Positions 7,622 to 16,092 of a stretch of DNA of 62,164 nt are shown piece after piece. The notes beneath the pieces were generated by a model. It ran no database searches. It worked only from the letters and a program-made list of their open reading frames with translations, and was not told the DNA's origin. Both the position numbers and the translations under genes were made by a program. Each line of letters begins with the position of its first letter. Position 1 is the first letter of the stretch. Source of the DNA: Microbispora corallina (GTDB taxonomy: Bacteria > Actinomycetota > Actinomycetes > Streptosporangiales > Streptosporangiaceae); the NCBI RefSeq assembly GCF_016863035.1, contig NZ_BOOC01000038.1, positions 1-62,164 on the forward strand. The letters run 5' to 3'.

Positions 7622-9451
7622 ATGACTGCGCTCGTATCGGTGGAGAATGTGCAAGAAAGCCCATCCGTGCGGAAATCAGCCGTTCTGCTGGCGCTGCGCT
7701 ACTACTGCAATGAGCTGAAGCGCCAATGGCGGGTCGCGGTGCCGGCGCTGACGCTGCCGGCGATAGGCAACATCTGCCTGTTCTACCTGGCGCCACTGGC
7801 GGTGGCCGGGCTCGTGGGCCGCCTGTCCGGCGGCCGGGACGGCTCCTTCGACGCGCTGCTGCCCTACGTGCTCGGGTTCGGCGCGCTGCTCCTCACGGGC
7901 GAGACGCTGTGGCGTGTGGGGCTGCACTTCCTGAACCGTACGGACGCCCGCGGCATCGAACGGCTCGGCGTGGTCGGCATGGACGAGCTGATGGCCAAGG
8001 ACGCCGCGTTCTTCCACGACAACTTCGCCGGCTCGCTGACGAAACGGCTGCTGGGGTTCTCCTCCAGGTTCGAGGAGTTCGCCGACACGCTCGCCTTCTC
8101 GATCGTGGCCAAGGTGGTGCCCCTGGCCTTCGCCTCGGTGGTGCTGTGGCGATACCACCCGCTGCTGGTCCTCGTCCTCGTGGGCCTCATCGTCGTCACC
8201 GGCGCGCTGGTCGCCCCGCTCATCCGCCGCCGTCAGGCGCTGGTCGACGCACGCGAGGCCGCCAAGGTACGGGTGTCGGGCCACGTCGCCGACGTGCTGG
8301 CCAACATGGAGACGGTCCGTGCGTTCGCCGCGCTGGACCGCGAAGCCGCCGAATACCAGACGCGGCTCGCGGAGCAGCGCAGGCTGTCCCTCCGCTCCTG
8401 GGACTACGGCAACCTCCGGGTGGACACCGTCGTAGCCCCGCTGTCGGTGCTCACCAGCGCCGTCGGCCTGCTCCTCGCCGTTGCGCTACGCGGCGGCCTC
8501 GGCGTGGAGGCGATCGTGGTGACGTTCACCTACTACACGAACACGATCAGCATCATGTTCGAGTTCAACCAGATATACCGGCGCATGGAGAGCGTGATCA
8601 CCGAAGCCGCGCAGTTCACCGAACTGCTCCTCGTGCCGCCGGCCGTGGTGGATCCGGCCGAGCCGCAGCCGCTGCGCCCGGCCGACGCGAGCGTCCGCTT
8701 CGAGCGGGTGACGTTCGCGTACGCCGACGGCCGGCCCCTGTTCGAGGACCTGGACCTGGACATCCCCAGCGGCGCCAAGATCGGGCTGGTCGGCCAGTCA
8801 GGCGGCGGCAAGAGCACCCTGACCCGGCTGCTCCTGCGCCTGATGGACGTGGACGGAGGCAGGATCCTGATCGGCGGCCAGGACATCGCCCGGCTGCGTC
8901 AGGCCGACCTGCGCGGGCTCATCGCCTACGTGCCGCAGGAACCCGCGATGTTCCACCGGTCCGTACGCGACAACCTCGCGTTCGCCCGGCCGGGCGCCAC
9001 CGACGCCGAGATTCTCCGGGCGGCGCGGGCGGCGCATGTCACGGAGTTCGTCGAGTCGCTGCCGGACGGGTTCGACACCCTGGTCGGCGAGCGGGGCGTC
9101 AAGCTCTCCGGCGGCCAGCGGCAGCGCATCGCGCTCGCGCGCGCCATCCTGCGCGACGCCCCCATCCTGCTGCTGGACGAGGCGACCAGCGCCCTGGACT
9201 CCGAGAGCGAGATCCTCGTCCAGGAAGCCCTGTGGCGCCTCATGCAGGACCGCACCGCGCTCGTGGTCGCCCACCGCCTGAGCACCGTCGTCCGCATGGA
9301 CCGGCTCGTCGTGCTCAACCGGGGACGCATCGTCGAGCAGGGCGCCCACAGTGAACTGCTCCAGGCCCAAGGCTCCTATGCCCGGCTCTGGCATCACCAG
9401 TCCGGAGGTTTCCTCGTCGAGGACGACACCCCGGACATGGTCCCCCGCTGA
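7622..9451 (+). CDS. ABC exporter, fused membrane and ATPase domains
   Basis: The 609-residue half-transporter starts at ATG 7622 behind GGGAGGG. Residues 1 to about 330 form the six-helix exporter domain (for example LLPYVLGFGALLLTGETLW and VVPLAFASVVLWRYHPLLVLVLVGLIVV). The nucleotide-binding domain has Walker A GQSGGGKST (from Gly391), Q-loop YVPQEPAMF, signature LSGGQRQRIALARAI (about 495-509), Walker B ILLLDEATSALD and the switch His in VVAHRLSTVVR. Such homodimeric type I exporters move lipids, drugs or peptides outward. There is no peptidase domain, so it is not a C39 bacteriocin exporter. Neighbours do not reveal the substrate; the palindrome at 7420-7443 may control it. Confidence 0.88.
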   Translation: MTALVSVENVQESPSVRKSAVLLALRYYCNELKRQWRVAVPALTLPAIGNICLFYLAPLAVAGLVGRLSGGRDGSFDALLPYVLGFGALLLTGETLWRVGLHFLNRTDARGIERLGVVGMDELMAKDAAFFHDNFAGSLTKRLLGFSSRFEEFADTLAFSIVAKVVPLAFASVVLWRYHPLLVLVLVGLIVVTGALVAPLIRRRQALVDAREAAKVRVSGHVADVLANMETVRAFAALDREAAEYQTRLAEQRRLSLRSWDYGNLRVDTVVAPLSVLTSAVGLLLAVALRGGLGVEAIVVTFTYYTNTISIMFEFNQIYRRMESVITEAAQFTELLLVPPAVVDPAEPQPLRPADASVRFERVTFAYADGRPLFEDLDLDIPSGAKIGLVGQSGGGKSTLTRLLLRLMDVDGGRILIGGQDIARLRQADLRGLIAYVPQEPAMFHRSVRDNLAFARPGATDAEILRAARAAHVTEFVESLPDGFDTLVGERGVKLSGGQRQRIALARAILRDAPILLLDEATSALDSESEILVQEALWRLMQDRTALVVAHRLSTVVRMDRLVVLNRGRIVEQGAHSELLQAQGSYARLWHHQSGGFLVEDDTPDMVPR

Positions 9452-9608
9452 GCGGCGCGCCGGCCCGGGCGTGCGGACCGGGTTCGGCACGCCGGCCGAT
9501 CCGGGTCCGCCCGCCCTCCCGACGAGGCGGGCGCGGCGTCGTGCTGTGATGGGTACGTCACGACGAGACTCCCCGGGCACTGTGGCCGGATCTCTCGAAG
9601 GAACCCAG

Positions 9609-10655
9609 ATGGACGTTCGCCTGATCGACGACGAGGGGGTCGAGGAGCGTCCCGCCGAGGAGCTCACGGCGCTGCTCGACCGGCAGGACGGCCTGGTGTG
9701 GGTGGACATCGCCACCTGTGACGACGAGGCCGCGCGGGTGCTCTCGGAGGTGTTCGGCTTCCATCCGATGGCGGTCAAGGACTGCGTCGAGCGCAACCGG
9801 GTGCCGAAGATGCACGCCTACCGCGACCATGTGTTCGTCGTCCTCCACGCGCCCGAGCGGGGCCGGCGCGGCCATGTGCACTACGTCGAGCTCGACCAGT
9901 TCATCGGCCGGAACTACCTGGTCACGGTGCACGGGCCGGTCAACCCGGCCGTCCCGCCGGGCATCGCCGTGCGGGAGACCCGGGCGGTCCTCGCGCGGAT
10001 GGAGGCCGGCCGCCTGCGTCCCGCCTCGCCGTTCGAGCTGTCCCACGCGATCGTCTCCGCGCTGATCCGCACCCAGGAGGACTACGTGGAGACGGCGACC
10101 GGCGACGTGTGGCGGCTGGAGCAGCGGGTCACCGGCGGGGACGCCGGCGACCCCGAGGAGTTCCTCGACGAGCTGTTCCGCACCCGCCACGGCCTGCTCA
10201 CCGTGCGCACCATGGGCGCGCTGAGCAGCGCGATCTACGGAGGCATGGCCGGGCTCGCCCGGATCTCACCCGACGGGCAGCGTCTCGTGGCCGAGACCGC
10301 CGACCGGTTCGACCGGATCCGCAGGGTGGCCGACGGCGAACGGGAGTATCTCCAAGGGGTGATCGAGTTCTTCCAGACCGCCCTCACGATCAAGGCGGCC
10401 CTGATCGGGCAGTCGCAGAACGAGGAGGTCAAGCGGCTGACCGAGGCCAGCTACGCCCAGAACGAGGAGATCAAGAAGATATCCGCGTGGGCGGCGATCC
10501 TCTTCGCTCCCACCCTCATCGGCACCGTGTACGGCATGAACTTCGCCCACATGCCGGAGTTGGGCTGGGCCCTCGGCTACCCGCTGGCCCTGCTCCTCAT
10601 GGCGCTGACGTCCACCGCGCTCTACCTGGTGTTCAAACGGCGGGGGTGGCTGTGA
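9609..10655 (+). CDS. corA: CorA-type magnesium/cobalt transporter
   Basis: The 348-residue protein starts at ATG 9609, seven bases after GAAGGA. The N-terminal two thirds are the soluble alpha/beta funnel domain with the long pore helix (ERNRVPKMHAYRDHVFVVLH, then EYLQGVIEFFQTALTIKAAL). Two C-terminal membrane helices flank the defining GMN motif (YGMNF, Gly309-Asn311) and the chain ends in Arg-rich KRRGWL. CorA is a pentameric channel for Mg2+ influx. It is a single gene with 157 bases upstream containing partial inverted repeats but no recognised Mg2+ leader. Confidence 0.92.
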   Translation: MDVRLIDDEGVEERPAEELTALLDRQDGLVWVDIATCDDEAARVLSEVFGFHPMAVKDCVERNRVPKMHAYRDHVFVVLHAPERGRRGHVHYVELDQFIGRNYLVTVHGPVNPAVPPGIAVRETRAVLARMEAGRLRPASPFELSHAIVSALIRTQEDYVETATGDVWRLEQRVTGGDAGDPEEFLDELFRTRHGLLTVRTMGALSSAIYGGMAGLARISPDGQRLVAETADRFDRIRRVADGEREYLQGVIEFFQTALTIKAALIGQSQNEEVKRLTEASYAQNEEIKKISAWAAILFAPTLIGTVYGMNFAHMPELGWALGYPLALLLMALTSTALYLVFKRRGWL

Positions 10656-11287
10656 GAGCTCGTGGAAAACGGGTTCGGCATTCGCCCGTGCGAGGTCGAG
10701 GGCGAAGAGGATAGGGGTTGACCGAGCGTTCTACGGTACTGCACGCTTACCAATAAGTGAAGACACGGTCCCATATTCGGCCATCCGGAAGAAGGCACGG
10801 ATATCCGGGCCATGAAAGGAGTCCAGCCGGAGGACCGCACATGTTCTGAGCACATCCTTTTGGCACGCGTTCGATCTCGGGCCGGGTCTCCCGGCTCGAC
10901 GGGCAGGCGGTCAGCCGATCGCCCGCCGCTCGTCCCCCGCCGGGTGGCCGTCCCGCCGGCGGCGAACCGTCAACACCGCCCCCACGCAGGCGATCTCTCA
11001 CCGGCGGCAACGTCCGGAGCCCGCCCGGGACATCGCCGGGACGTCGTGGTGAACCCCAGTGGGCGGACGCCTCGCCGACGACGACCGGCATGACGAACCG
11101 CCGGACCACGCACGCGGATCCCCGGGCCGTCACTCGCCGCCGATCTCGAATTCGATTCACTCCAGCATTTCCACGCGGCCGATCCCGCGCGGTTCCCGCG
11201 TGCCTCCGGCACGTCCCCGGACTTTTCACCGGAACCGGGTCCCGGCGGCGATGCCGTACGCCCCGGAACGAATACGAGGAGACGAAG
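10656..11287. other. 632-base intergenic region upstream of the ATP-grasp cluster
   Basis: No convincing gene is present. The region holds a TTGACC sequence (10718-10723) in a relatively AT-rich patch and a CTTACCAATAAG inverted element (about 10746-10757). A 10-bp palindrome TCGAATTCGA lies at 11146-11155 in another AT-rich patch about 130 bases before the cluster. These are the most likely places for the cluster promoter and its control site. Short open frames here have Arg/Pro-rich translations typical of non-coding high-GC DNA. Confidence 0.4.
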
Positions 11288-11512
11288 ATGCCGCACGTGA
11301 ATATCAAGTACTTTCCGGTTCCGTTGTCCGGCGAACAGGAGTCGGCACTGGTCGCCACGGTGACGGAGGCCGTGCAGAACGCCTTCGGATGCGACGGGGG
11401 CATCGTGTCGATCGCCCTGGAACCGGTCCCGGCGGAGGAGTGGGACCTGCGGGTCTACCAGCCGGAGATCGTCGAACGCGCGCACCTGCTCCGCAAAACG
11501 CCGAACTACTGA
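11288..11512 (+). CDS. 4-oxalocrotonate-tautomerase family protein, PptA-like
   Basis: The 74-residue protein starts at ATG 11288 after GAGGAGACGAAG. After Met removal it begins PHVNIKYFP, exposing the catalytic N-terminal proline of the tautomerase superfamily. SGEQESALVATVTEAVQNAF, SIALEPVPAEEWD and HLLRKTPNY follow the pattern of E. coli PptA (PHIDIKCFP, SIALQQIQPESW, LIKKPGY). Members convert enol and keto forms. It is the first gene of the cluster and its TGA overlaps the next ATG by one base (11512), so it is translationally coupled to the acetyltransferase. In this setting it may tautomerise a pathway intermediate, which is inference. Confidence 0.82.
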   Translation: MPHVNIKYFPVPLSGEQESALVATVTEAVQNAFGCDGGIVSIALEPVPAEEWDLRVYQPEIVERAHLLRKTPNY

Positions 11513-13434
11513 TGAACGGCGACGGCGAAGCGGCGATGCCGCGCGGAGAACGGCCGGAGGGGCTGCTGGGCCTCCTGGCCGAGGACCTGCGGACGGTCGT
11601 CGAGCGGGACCCGTCCGTCCGCAGCCGGCGGGAGGCGCTGCTGCATCCGGTTCTCCCGGCGCTGTGGCTGCACCGGGCCGCCCACCTGCTCCACCGGCGC
11701 GGACGGCGGCTGCCGGCCCGGCTCCTGATGGTCCTCGCCCGCGCGATCACCGGCGTGGAGATCCACCCGGGCGCGGTGCTCGGCCGCAGGGTCTTCGTCG
11801 ACCACGGCGCGGCCGTGGTCATCGGGGAGACCGCGGTCGTCGGCGACGACGTGACCGTCTATCACCAGGTGACGCTGGGGGCGCTCGGCTGGTGGCGCGA
11901 CAACCTGCGTCCCGAGGGGGAACGGCGGCACCCGGTGATCGGGTCCCGCGTGGTGCTCGGCGTCGGCGCGACCGTTCTCGGCCCCGTGCACGTGGGAGAC
12001 GACGCCGTCGTCGGGGCGCAGGCGCTCGTCCTCGCGGACGTGCCCGCCGGCGCGCACGTCTGCGCCCCGATGGCGACCGTGTCGCCCCGCCGTCCCCGCC
12101 CGCCCGTCCCGTCCCCTGACGAAAGGAGAGGATCGATGGATCCGGACAGCACGGTCCTGATAGTCGGCGCCACCGACGAGACGGTCCGCAAGGCCAAGGA
12201 ACTCGGCCTGCGCGTCCTGCTGCTGCAGCACCCCACCAAGGTCACCGCGGAGCAGGAGGAGCTGGCCGACGTCCTGCGCGTCCTCGACTACACCGACTGG
12301 GCGGCCGTCGAGCCGGTCGCGCGGTCGCTGCGGGAGGAGCCGGGGTTCCGCGTCGCGCTCTCCATCACCGAACCGGGCCTGGAGAACGCGGGACGGATCA
12401 ACGACCTGTTCGGGCTGGACGGCACCGGGTACGCGGTCACCCGCAGGCTCCGCGACAAGCTGGCCATGCGCCGGCACCTGGCCGGGCTCGACCCGTCCGC
12501 GGTGGCCGCCGCGCCGCTCGCGCGGCGCGAGGACCTGGACGCCTTCGCCGCCGCGCACGGGTACCCGTTCATCGTCAAGCCGACCGACGCGACCGCCAGC
12601 ATCGGCGTGCTGCGGGTCGGCGGGCCCGAGGACGCAGAACAGGCGTGGGAGACGGTGGAGCGCCTGCGGGGTACGCGGACCGACCGGGTCTCGACCATGT
12701 ACCTCCTGCAGGACTTCCTCATGGAGGAGTACGTCGAGGGACCGGAGTTCAGCGTCGAGGCGTTCAGCTTCGCGGGCCGGCACGTCGTCGTGGCGATCAC
12801 CGAGAAGTTCGGGCACCATGACAGCTTCGCGGAGCTCGGCCACGCCGTGCCCGCCCGGCTGGACGAGCCGGAGCAGGACCGGATTCGCGCGAGCGTGGGC
12901 CGCTTCCTCGACCAGATCGGGCTGCGCGACGGCGTCTCGCACACCGAGGTGCGGCTCGCCGCCCGCGGCCCGGTGATCATCGAGAGCCACAACCGCATCG
13001 CCGGGGACCTGATCCCGGAGCTGGTGCGAGGCGCGTACGGCGTCGACCTGACCGAGTACGCGCTGGGCTGGCCGTTCCGGCTGGTCGCCGAGCTGCCCGA
13101 CCGCCCCGAGGCGTACGCGGGGGCGTGTGTGCGGTCCCTGGTGAGCGAGCCGGGACGGGTCGAGTCGGTCGAGGGCGGCGGCGACGCCGCGGCACGGGAC
13201 GGCGTGCTGGACGTGCGCATCACCGCCAAGCCCGGCGACACCGTGCACGCGGTGCGCGACAACTGGGACCGCCTCGGCCTGGTGGCGGTCGTCGGACCGG
13301 ACACGACCGCGGCGATCCGGCGCGGCGCCGAGGTCATCGAGGAGGCCATCCGGATCCGGGTGGCGGGCGAGGACGGCCGGACCTGGTTCGCGCACGCGGC
13401 CGAGGCCGGCTCGCCGGCGGGGGTGCGGGCATGA
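11512..13434 (+). CDS. Serine O-acetyltransferase domain continuing in frame into an ATP-grasp ligase (bifunctional or overlapping products)
   Basis: One uninterrupted frame of 640 codons. Residues 1 to about 200 are a CysE-type serine acetyltransferase: helical N-terminus, then left-handed beta-helix repeats (GVEIHPGAVLGRRVFVDHGA, VVIGETAVVGDDVTVYHQVT, RHPVIGSRVVLGVGATVLG). It makes O-acetyl-L-serine from acetyl-CoA and serine. Residues 209-640 are an ATP-grasp carboxylate-amine ligase, with YPFIVKPTDATASIGV as the ATP-binding loop and VIIESHNRIAGD as the metal-binding Glu/Asn motif, like BacD-type amino-acid ligases. No stop separates them, but an excellent internal ribosome site precedes Met209, so a separate ligase may also be made. 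Coupled upstream to the tautomerase and downstream to a 26-codon ORF. The fusion supports channelling an acetylserine-derived amino acid into ligation. Confidence 0.72.
   Translation: MNGDGEAAMPRGERPEGLLGLLAEDLRTVVERDPSVRSRREALLHPVLPALWLHRAAHLLHRRGRRLPARLLMVLARAITGVEIHPGAVLGRRVFVDHGAAVVIGETAVVGDDVTVYHQVTLGALGWWRDNLRPEGERRHPVIGSRVVLGVGATVLGPVHVGDDAVVGAQALVLADVPAGAHVCAPMATVSPRRPRPPVPSPDERRGSMDPDSTVLIVGATDETVRKAKELGLRVLLLQHPTKVTAEQEELADVLRVLDYTDWAAVEPVARSLREEPGFRVALSITEPGLENAGRINDLFGLDGTGYAVTRRLRDKLAMRRHLAGLDPSAVAAAPLARREDLDAFAAAHGYPFIVKPTDATASIGVLRVGGPEDAEQAWETVERLRGTRTDRVSTMYLLQDFLMEEYVEGPEFSVEAFSFAGRHVVVAITEKFGHHDSFAELGHAVPARLDEPEQDRIRASVGRFLDQIGLRDGVSHTEVRLAARGPVIIESHNRIAGDLIPELVRGAYGVDLTEYALGWPFRLVAELPDRPEAYAGACVRSLVSEPGRVESVEGGGDAAARDGVLDVRITAKPGDTVHAVRDNWDRLGLVAVVGPDTTAAIRRGAEVIEEAIRIRVAGEDGRTWFAHAAEAGSPAGVRA
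12121..12138 (+). promoter_or_regulatory. Internal Shine-Dalgarno and start codon inside the CysE/ATP-grasp frame
   Basis: AAAGGAGAG (12122-12130) lies five bases before an in-frame ATG at 12136. It falls in a Pro/Arg-rich linker exactly at the domain boundary. The site would let ribosomes start the ATP-grasp domain independently, giving either two proteins or a mix of fused and free ligase. Confidence 0.6.
12136..13434 (+). CDS. ATP-grasp ligase (alternative internal start product)
   Basis: If initiation occurs at ATG 12136, a 432-residue free ATP-grasp enzyme results, close to the normal length of amino-acid ligases (about 400-470). The N-terminal pre-grasp domain begins DSTVLIVGATDETVRKAKEL. 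The ATP-grasp fold runs from RRLRDKLAMRRHL through HVVVAITEKF to the C-terminal IRIRVAGEDG strand. Ligases of this class join two amino acids, or an amino acid and another carboxylate, with ATP through an acyl-phosphate. Its substrate is presumably the product of the acetyltransferase/CysK pair in this cluster. Whether it exists free or only fused needs experiment. Confidence 0.6.
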   Translation: MDPDSTVLIVGATDETVRKAKELGLRVLLLQHPTKVTAEQEELADVLRVLDYTDWAAVEPVARSLREEPGFRVALSITEPGLENAGRINDLFGLDGTGYAVTRRLRDKLAMRRHLAGLDPSAVAAAPLARREDLDAFAAAHGYPFIVKPTDATASIGVLRVGGPEDAEQAWETVERLRGTRTDRVSTMYLLQDFLMEEYVEGPEFSVEAFSFAGRHVVVAITEKFGHHDSFAELGHAVPARLDEPEQDRIRASVGRFLDQIGLRDGVSHTEVRLAARGPVIIESHNRIAGDLIPELVRGAYGVDLTEYALGWPFRLVAELPDRPEAYAGACVRSLVSEPGRVESVEGGGDAAARDGVLDVRITAKPGDTVHAVRDNWDRLGLVAVVGPDTTAAIRRGAEVIEEAIRIRVAGEDGRTWFAHAAEAGSPAGVRA

Positions 13435-13511
13435 GCGGGCGCAGCGGCAGGCACAGCGGCAGGCACAGCGGCGCGGGCGACCCCCTGCGGCCGGGAGAGG
13501 AGAGGTCATGA
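13431..13511 (+). CDS. 26-codon mini-ORF coupled at both ends to ATP-grasp genes
   Basis: ATG 13431 overlaps the stop of the preceding ligase (ATGA 13431-13434), and the TGA at 13509-13511 overlaps the ATG of the next ligase (13508). The peptide begins MSGRSGRHSGRHSG and ends in PLRPGEERS; its repetitive part comes from a 12-bp tandem repeat (13443-13472). ATGA coupling at both ends is unlikely to be accidental. It could be a translated spacer that delivers ribosomes to the next gene, a precursor peptide acted on by the ligases, or a relic. Sequence gives no homology clue. Confidence 0.4.
   Translation: MSGRSGRHSGRHSGAGDPLRPGEERS
13443..13472 (+). repeat. 12-bp tandem repeat, 2.5 copies
   Basis: The unit AGCGGCAGGCAC occurs twice in full (13443-13454, 13455-13466) and once in part, between the two ATP-grasp genes. 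It encodes the SGRH repeats of the mini-ORF and may vary in copy number between strains. Confidence 0.7.
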
Positions 13512-14770
13512 GCGTCCTCATCGTGCACAGGAACCCGCTGGAGCCGTTCCCCTACCACCGCTGGCTGCACGACTACGGGGGCCAGGTGGTGATCCTCGCC
13601 GCCCGCGACCGGTTCGAGCCGTTCGGCGAGCAGGTGCCGGTGGGCGACCTCGGCTACACGCGTCTGGAGACCTTCGACGACGACGAGCGGATGACCGAGC
13701 GGGTGGTCCGGCTGGCCGCCGAGTACGGCACCACGCACCTGATCGGGGAGCACGAGGCCGACGTCCTGCGGGTGGCCGCGCTGCGCGAGCGGCTCGGGCT
13801 GCCCGGCGCACGGGCCGCCGACGTGCTGCCGTTCCGGGACAAGGCCCTGATGAAGGAGCTCGCGGCGCGGGCCGGCGTGGAGGTCGCGCCGCACACCGTG
13901 CCGGAGACCGCGCGGGACGTGCTGGACTTCGCCGCCCTCCACGGGTTCCCCCTGGTGTTCAAGAACAGGACCGGCTTCAACTCCATCGGCCTGCGCATCC
14001 TGCGCGACCGCGACGCGCTGACGGCCTTCCTCGCCGAGGCGTACGGCTCGCCGAGGGACGACCTGCTGCTGGAGGCGTACGTGCCCGGCCGCATGTGCCA
14101 CGTCGACGGTCTCGTGGTGAACGGCGAGACCGTGCTGGCCTGGCCCTCGCAGTACCAGTACGAGCTCGCCTCCTTCGGCTCCGATCCCGGGTCCCGCGTC
14201 GACCTCGCTCTGGACCCGGACGACCCCCTCACCGGACGCCTGCTGGAGACGACCGACCAGGCGCTCGCGGCGCTGCGGCCGCCCGGCGGCCGTCTGCTCG
14301 ACCACGCGTTCCACGCGGAGATCTTCCGCACCCCCGACGACCGCCTGGTGCTGTGCGAGATCGCCTGCCGGTCGGGCGGCGGGAAGATCCGGGAGGTCTT
14401 CCACACGCTGTTCGGGGTCAACCTCGCCGAGTGCTCCATCCGGGCCCAGCTCGGGCTGCCGCTGCCCGAGGTGGAGGGGCTCACGCGCTCCGGAGGACGT
14501 CCCATGCCCGCGCGCATGGCCGGTCAGGTGCTGATGATGAAGCGGCCCGGGCTGATCCACTCGCTGCCCGACGTCCCGCGGGAGCCCTGGGTGGAGCACT
14601 TCTGGCTGTTCGCCCGTACGGGTCAGGTGGTGCCGCCCGCCGCGGGATCGGCCGACTTCCTGACCGTCGCCGTCGCCTCGGGCCCCTCGCGCACGGAGTG
14701 CGAGCGCAGGCTGCGCTCCCTCGGCGCGCGGCTGGAGGAGCAGGTGCGGGTCGAGGCGGTGCCGTCATGA
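13508..14770 (+). CDS. Second ATP-grasp ligase
   Basis: 420 residues, started at ATG 13508 behind GGGAGAGGAGAGG. The pre-grasp domain includes YHRWLHDYGGQVVILAARDR. The ATP-binding part includes LPFRDKALMKELAARAGVEV and FPLVFKNRTGFNSIGLRIL, and the metal site is in RLVLCEIACRSGGGKI, with Glu present but a Cys/Arg-containing loop in place of the usual ExN. It is only distantly like the first ligase, so the two probably perform successive couplings rather than being duplicates. Its stop overlaps the exporter start (ATGA 14767-14770). The substrate is unknown. Confidence 0.78.
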   Translation: MSVLIVHRNPLEPFPYHRWLHDYGGQVVILAARDRFEPFGEQVPVGDLGYTRLETFDDDERMTERVVRLAAEYGTTHLIGEHEADVLRVAALRERLGLPGARAADVLPFRDKALMKELAARAGVEVAPHTVPETARDVLDFAALHGFPLVFKNRTGFNSIGLRILRDRDALTAFLAEAYGSPRDDLLLEAYVPGRMCHVDGLVVNGETVLAWPSQYQYELASFGSDPGSRVDLALDPDDPLTGRLLETTDQALAALRPPGGRLLDHAFHAEIFRTPDDRLVLCEIACRSGGGKIREVFHTLFGVNLAECSIRAQLGLPLPEVEGLTRSGGRPMPARMAGQVLMMKRPGLIHSLPDVPREPWVEHFWLFARTGQVVPPAAGSADFLTVAVASGPSRTECERRLRSLGARLEEQVRVEAVPS

Positions 14771-16047
14771 GACGCCCGTCGGCCCGGGTGCGGTACATGG
14801 CCGGCATGGTGATCGACGCCACCGGCAGCGGCATGTACCTGCCCCTGTCCCTGCTGTTCTTCCACCACGTCACCGGTCTGCCCATCGCGCGGGTCGGCGT
14901 CGTCATGAGCGCGGCGGCGCTGCTGAGCCTGGTCAGCAACCCCGTCGCGGGGGTGCTCGTCGACCGCTTCGGCGCCCGGGCCGTCGTCGTCGGCGGCTAC
15001 CTGGTGCGGGCCGCCGGGTTCGCGGCCTATCCCCTGGTGCACTCGCCGGTCGCGATGTTCCTCGCGGTGGGACTGGTGGCGCTCGGCGACGGCTCCTATC
15101 CCCCGTCGATCCAGTCGTTCGTCGCCGCGATCGCGCGGGGCGCGGACCGGGACAGGCTCCTGGCCGCGCAGCGGAGCCTGCGCAACGCGGGCCTCGGCGC
15201 GGGCGGCCTCATCGCGGGCGCGGCGCTCGGCCTGGGCAGTGACGGCGTCTACCGGGGCATCGTCCTGGTCAGCGCGGGCGCCTTCGTCGCCGCCGCGCTC
15301 ATCCTCCGCACGATCCCCGTCCCCCGGGCGGACACCCCGCCTGCTGCTGCGGCCGCCGTCGCCCCCCGGACGGGCGGATACCGGCTCGTGCTGCGCGACC
15401 GGACGTTCCTCGTGCTGACCCTGCAGAACGTGCCGACGGCCTTCGGCTACATGGTGCTGTCGGTGGCGCTGCCCGTCTACGTCACGCAGGCGCTGAGCGC
15501 GCCCGAGTCGCTGGTCGGCGTGGTGTACGCGGTCAACACCGTCGGCATCGCGCTGTTCCAGATGCCGGTGACGCGGCGGCTGATCCGGTACCGGCGCACC
15601 AGGACCGCGGCGACCGGCGCGGCCCTGTTCTCAGTGTCGTTCGCAGCCTTCGCCGTACTGGCCGGGGTTCCCGCGCAGTCGGTCCAGCTCGCCGGCGTCT
15701 TCGCCGCGACGGCGCTGTTCACGCTGGGCGAGATGCTGCACGGCGCGCCGCTGTCCGCGCTGGTCTCGAGCGCGGCCCCGGAGGAGACCCGCGGCAGGTA
15801 CATGGCGGTCTACCAGTTCTCCTGGGCCATACCGATCGCGCTGGCGCCCGCGGTGCTGACCGCGCTGCTGGGCCTGTCGCCCACCGCGATGTGGCTCCTG
15901 CTCGCGGGATGCGTCGGATGCTCGGCCCTGACGCTGGTCCGCCTGGAACCCCGGCTGCCCGCCCAGGCCGTCCATCCGCGCGCGCCGGCCCCGCCGGAGC
16001 GCGCCGAGAGCCGGGAGGAGCACGACCGCGAGACCGTCGCCCCATGA
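14767..16047 (+). CDS. MFS transporter, probable product exporter
   Basis: 426 residues with about 12 membrane helices. The N-terminal half shows the MFS signature loop NPVAGVLVDRFGARAVVVGG, and the second half starts near YRLVLRDRTFLVLTLQNVPT. The C-terminal tail is hydrophilic and Pro/Glu/Arg-rich. It starts at ATG 14767, overlapping the second ligase stop by four bases, so it is made together with the ligases. In peptide-antibiotic clusters such a transporter usually exports the product and gives self-resistance; that role is inferred from position. Confidence 0.82.
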   Translation: MRRPSARVRYMAGMVIDATGSGMYLPLSLLFFHHVTGLPIARVGVVMSAAALLSLVSNPVAGVLVDRFGARAVVVGGYLVRAAGFAAYPLVHSPVAMFLAVGLVALGDGSYPPSIQSFVAAIARGADRDRLLAAQRSLRNAGLGAGGLIAGAALGLGSDGVYRGIVLVSAGAFVAAALILRTIPVPRADTPPAAAAAVAPRTGGYRLVLRDRTFLVLTLQNVPTAFGYMVLSVALPVYVTQALSAPESLVGVVYAVNTVGIALFQMPVTRRLIRYRRTRTAATGAALFSVSFAAFAVLAGVPAQSVQLAGVFAATALFTLGEMLHGAPLSALVSSAAPEETRGRYMAVYQFSWAIPIALAPAVLTALLGLSPTAMWLLLAGCVGCSALTLVRLEPRLPAQAVHPRAPAPPERAESREEHDRETVAP

Positions 16048-16092
16048 AAGCCGATCACGTGAACGGATATCGACAGGAAGGGTTGTGAACCC

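Noticed and set aside
10812..11093. A 93-codon ORF in the gap before the ATP-grasp cluster
   Set aside because: Composition is random Arg/Pro-rich, no clear domain, and the frame overlaps others equally open. The gap is better read as regulatory.
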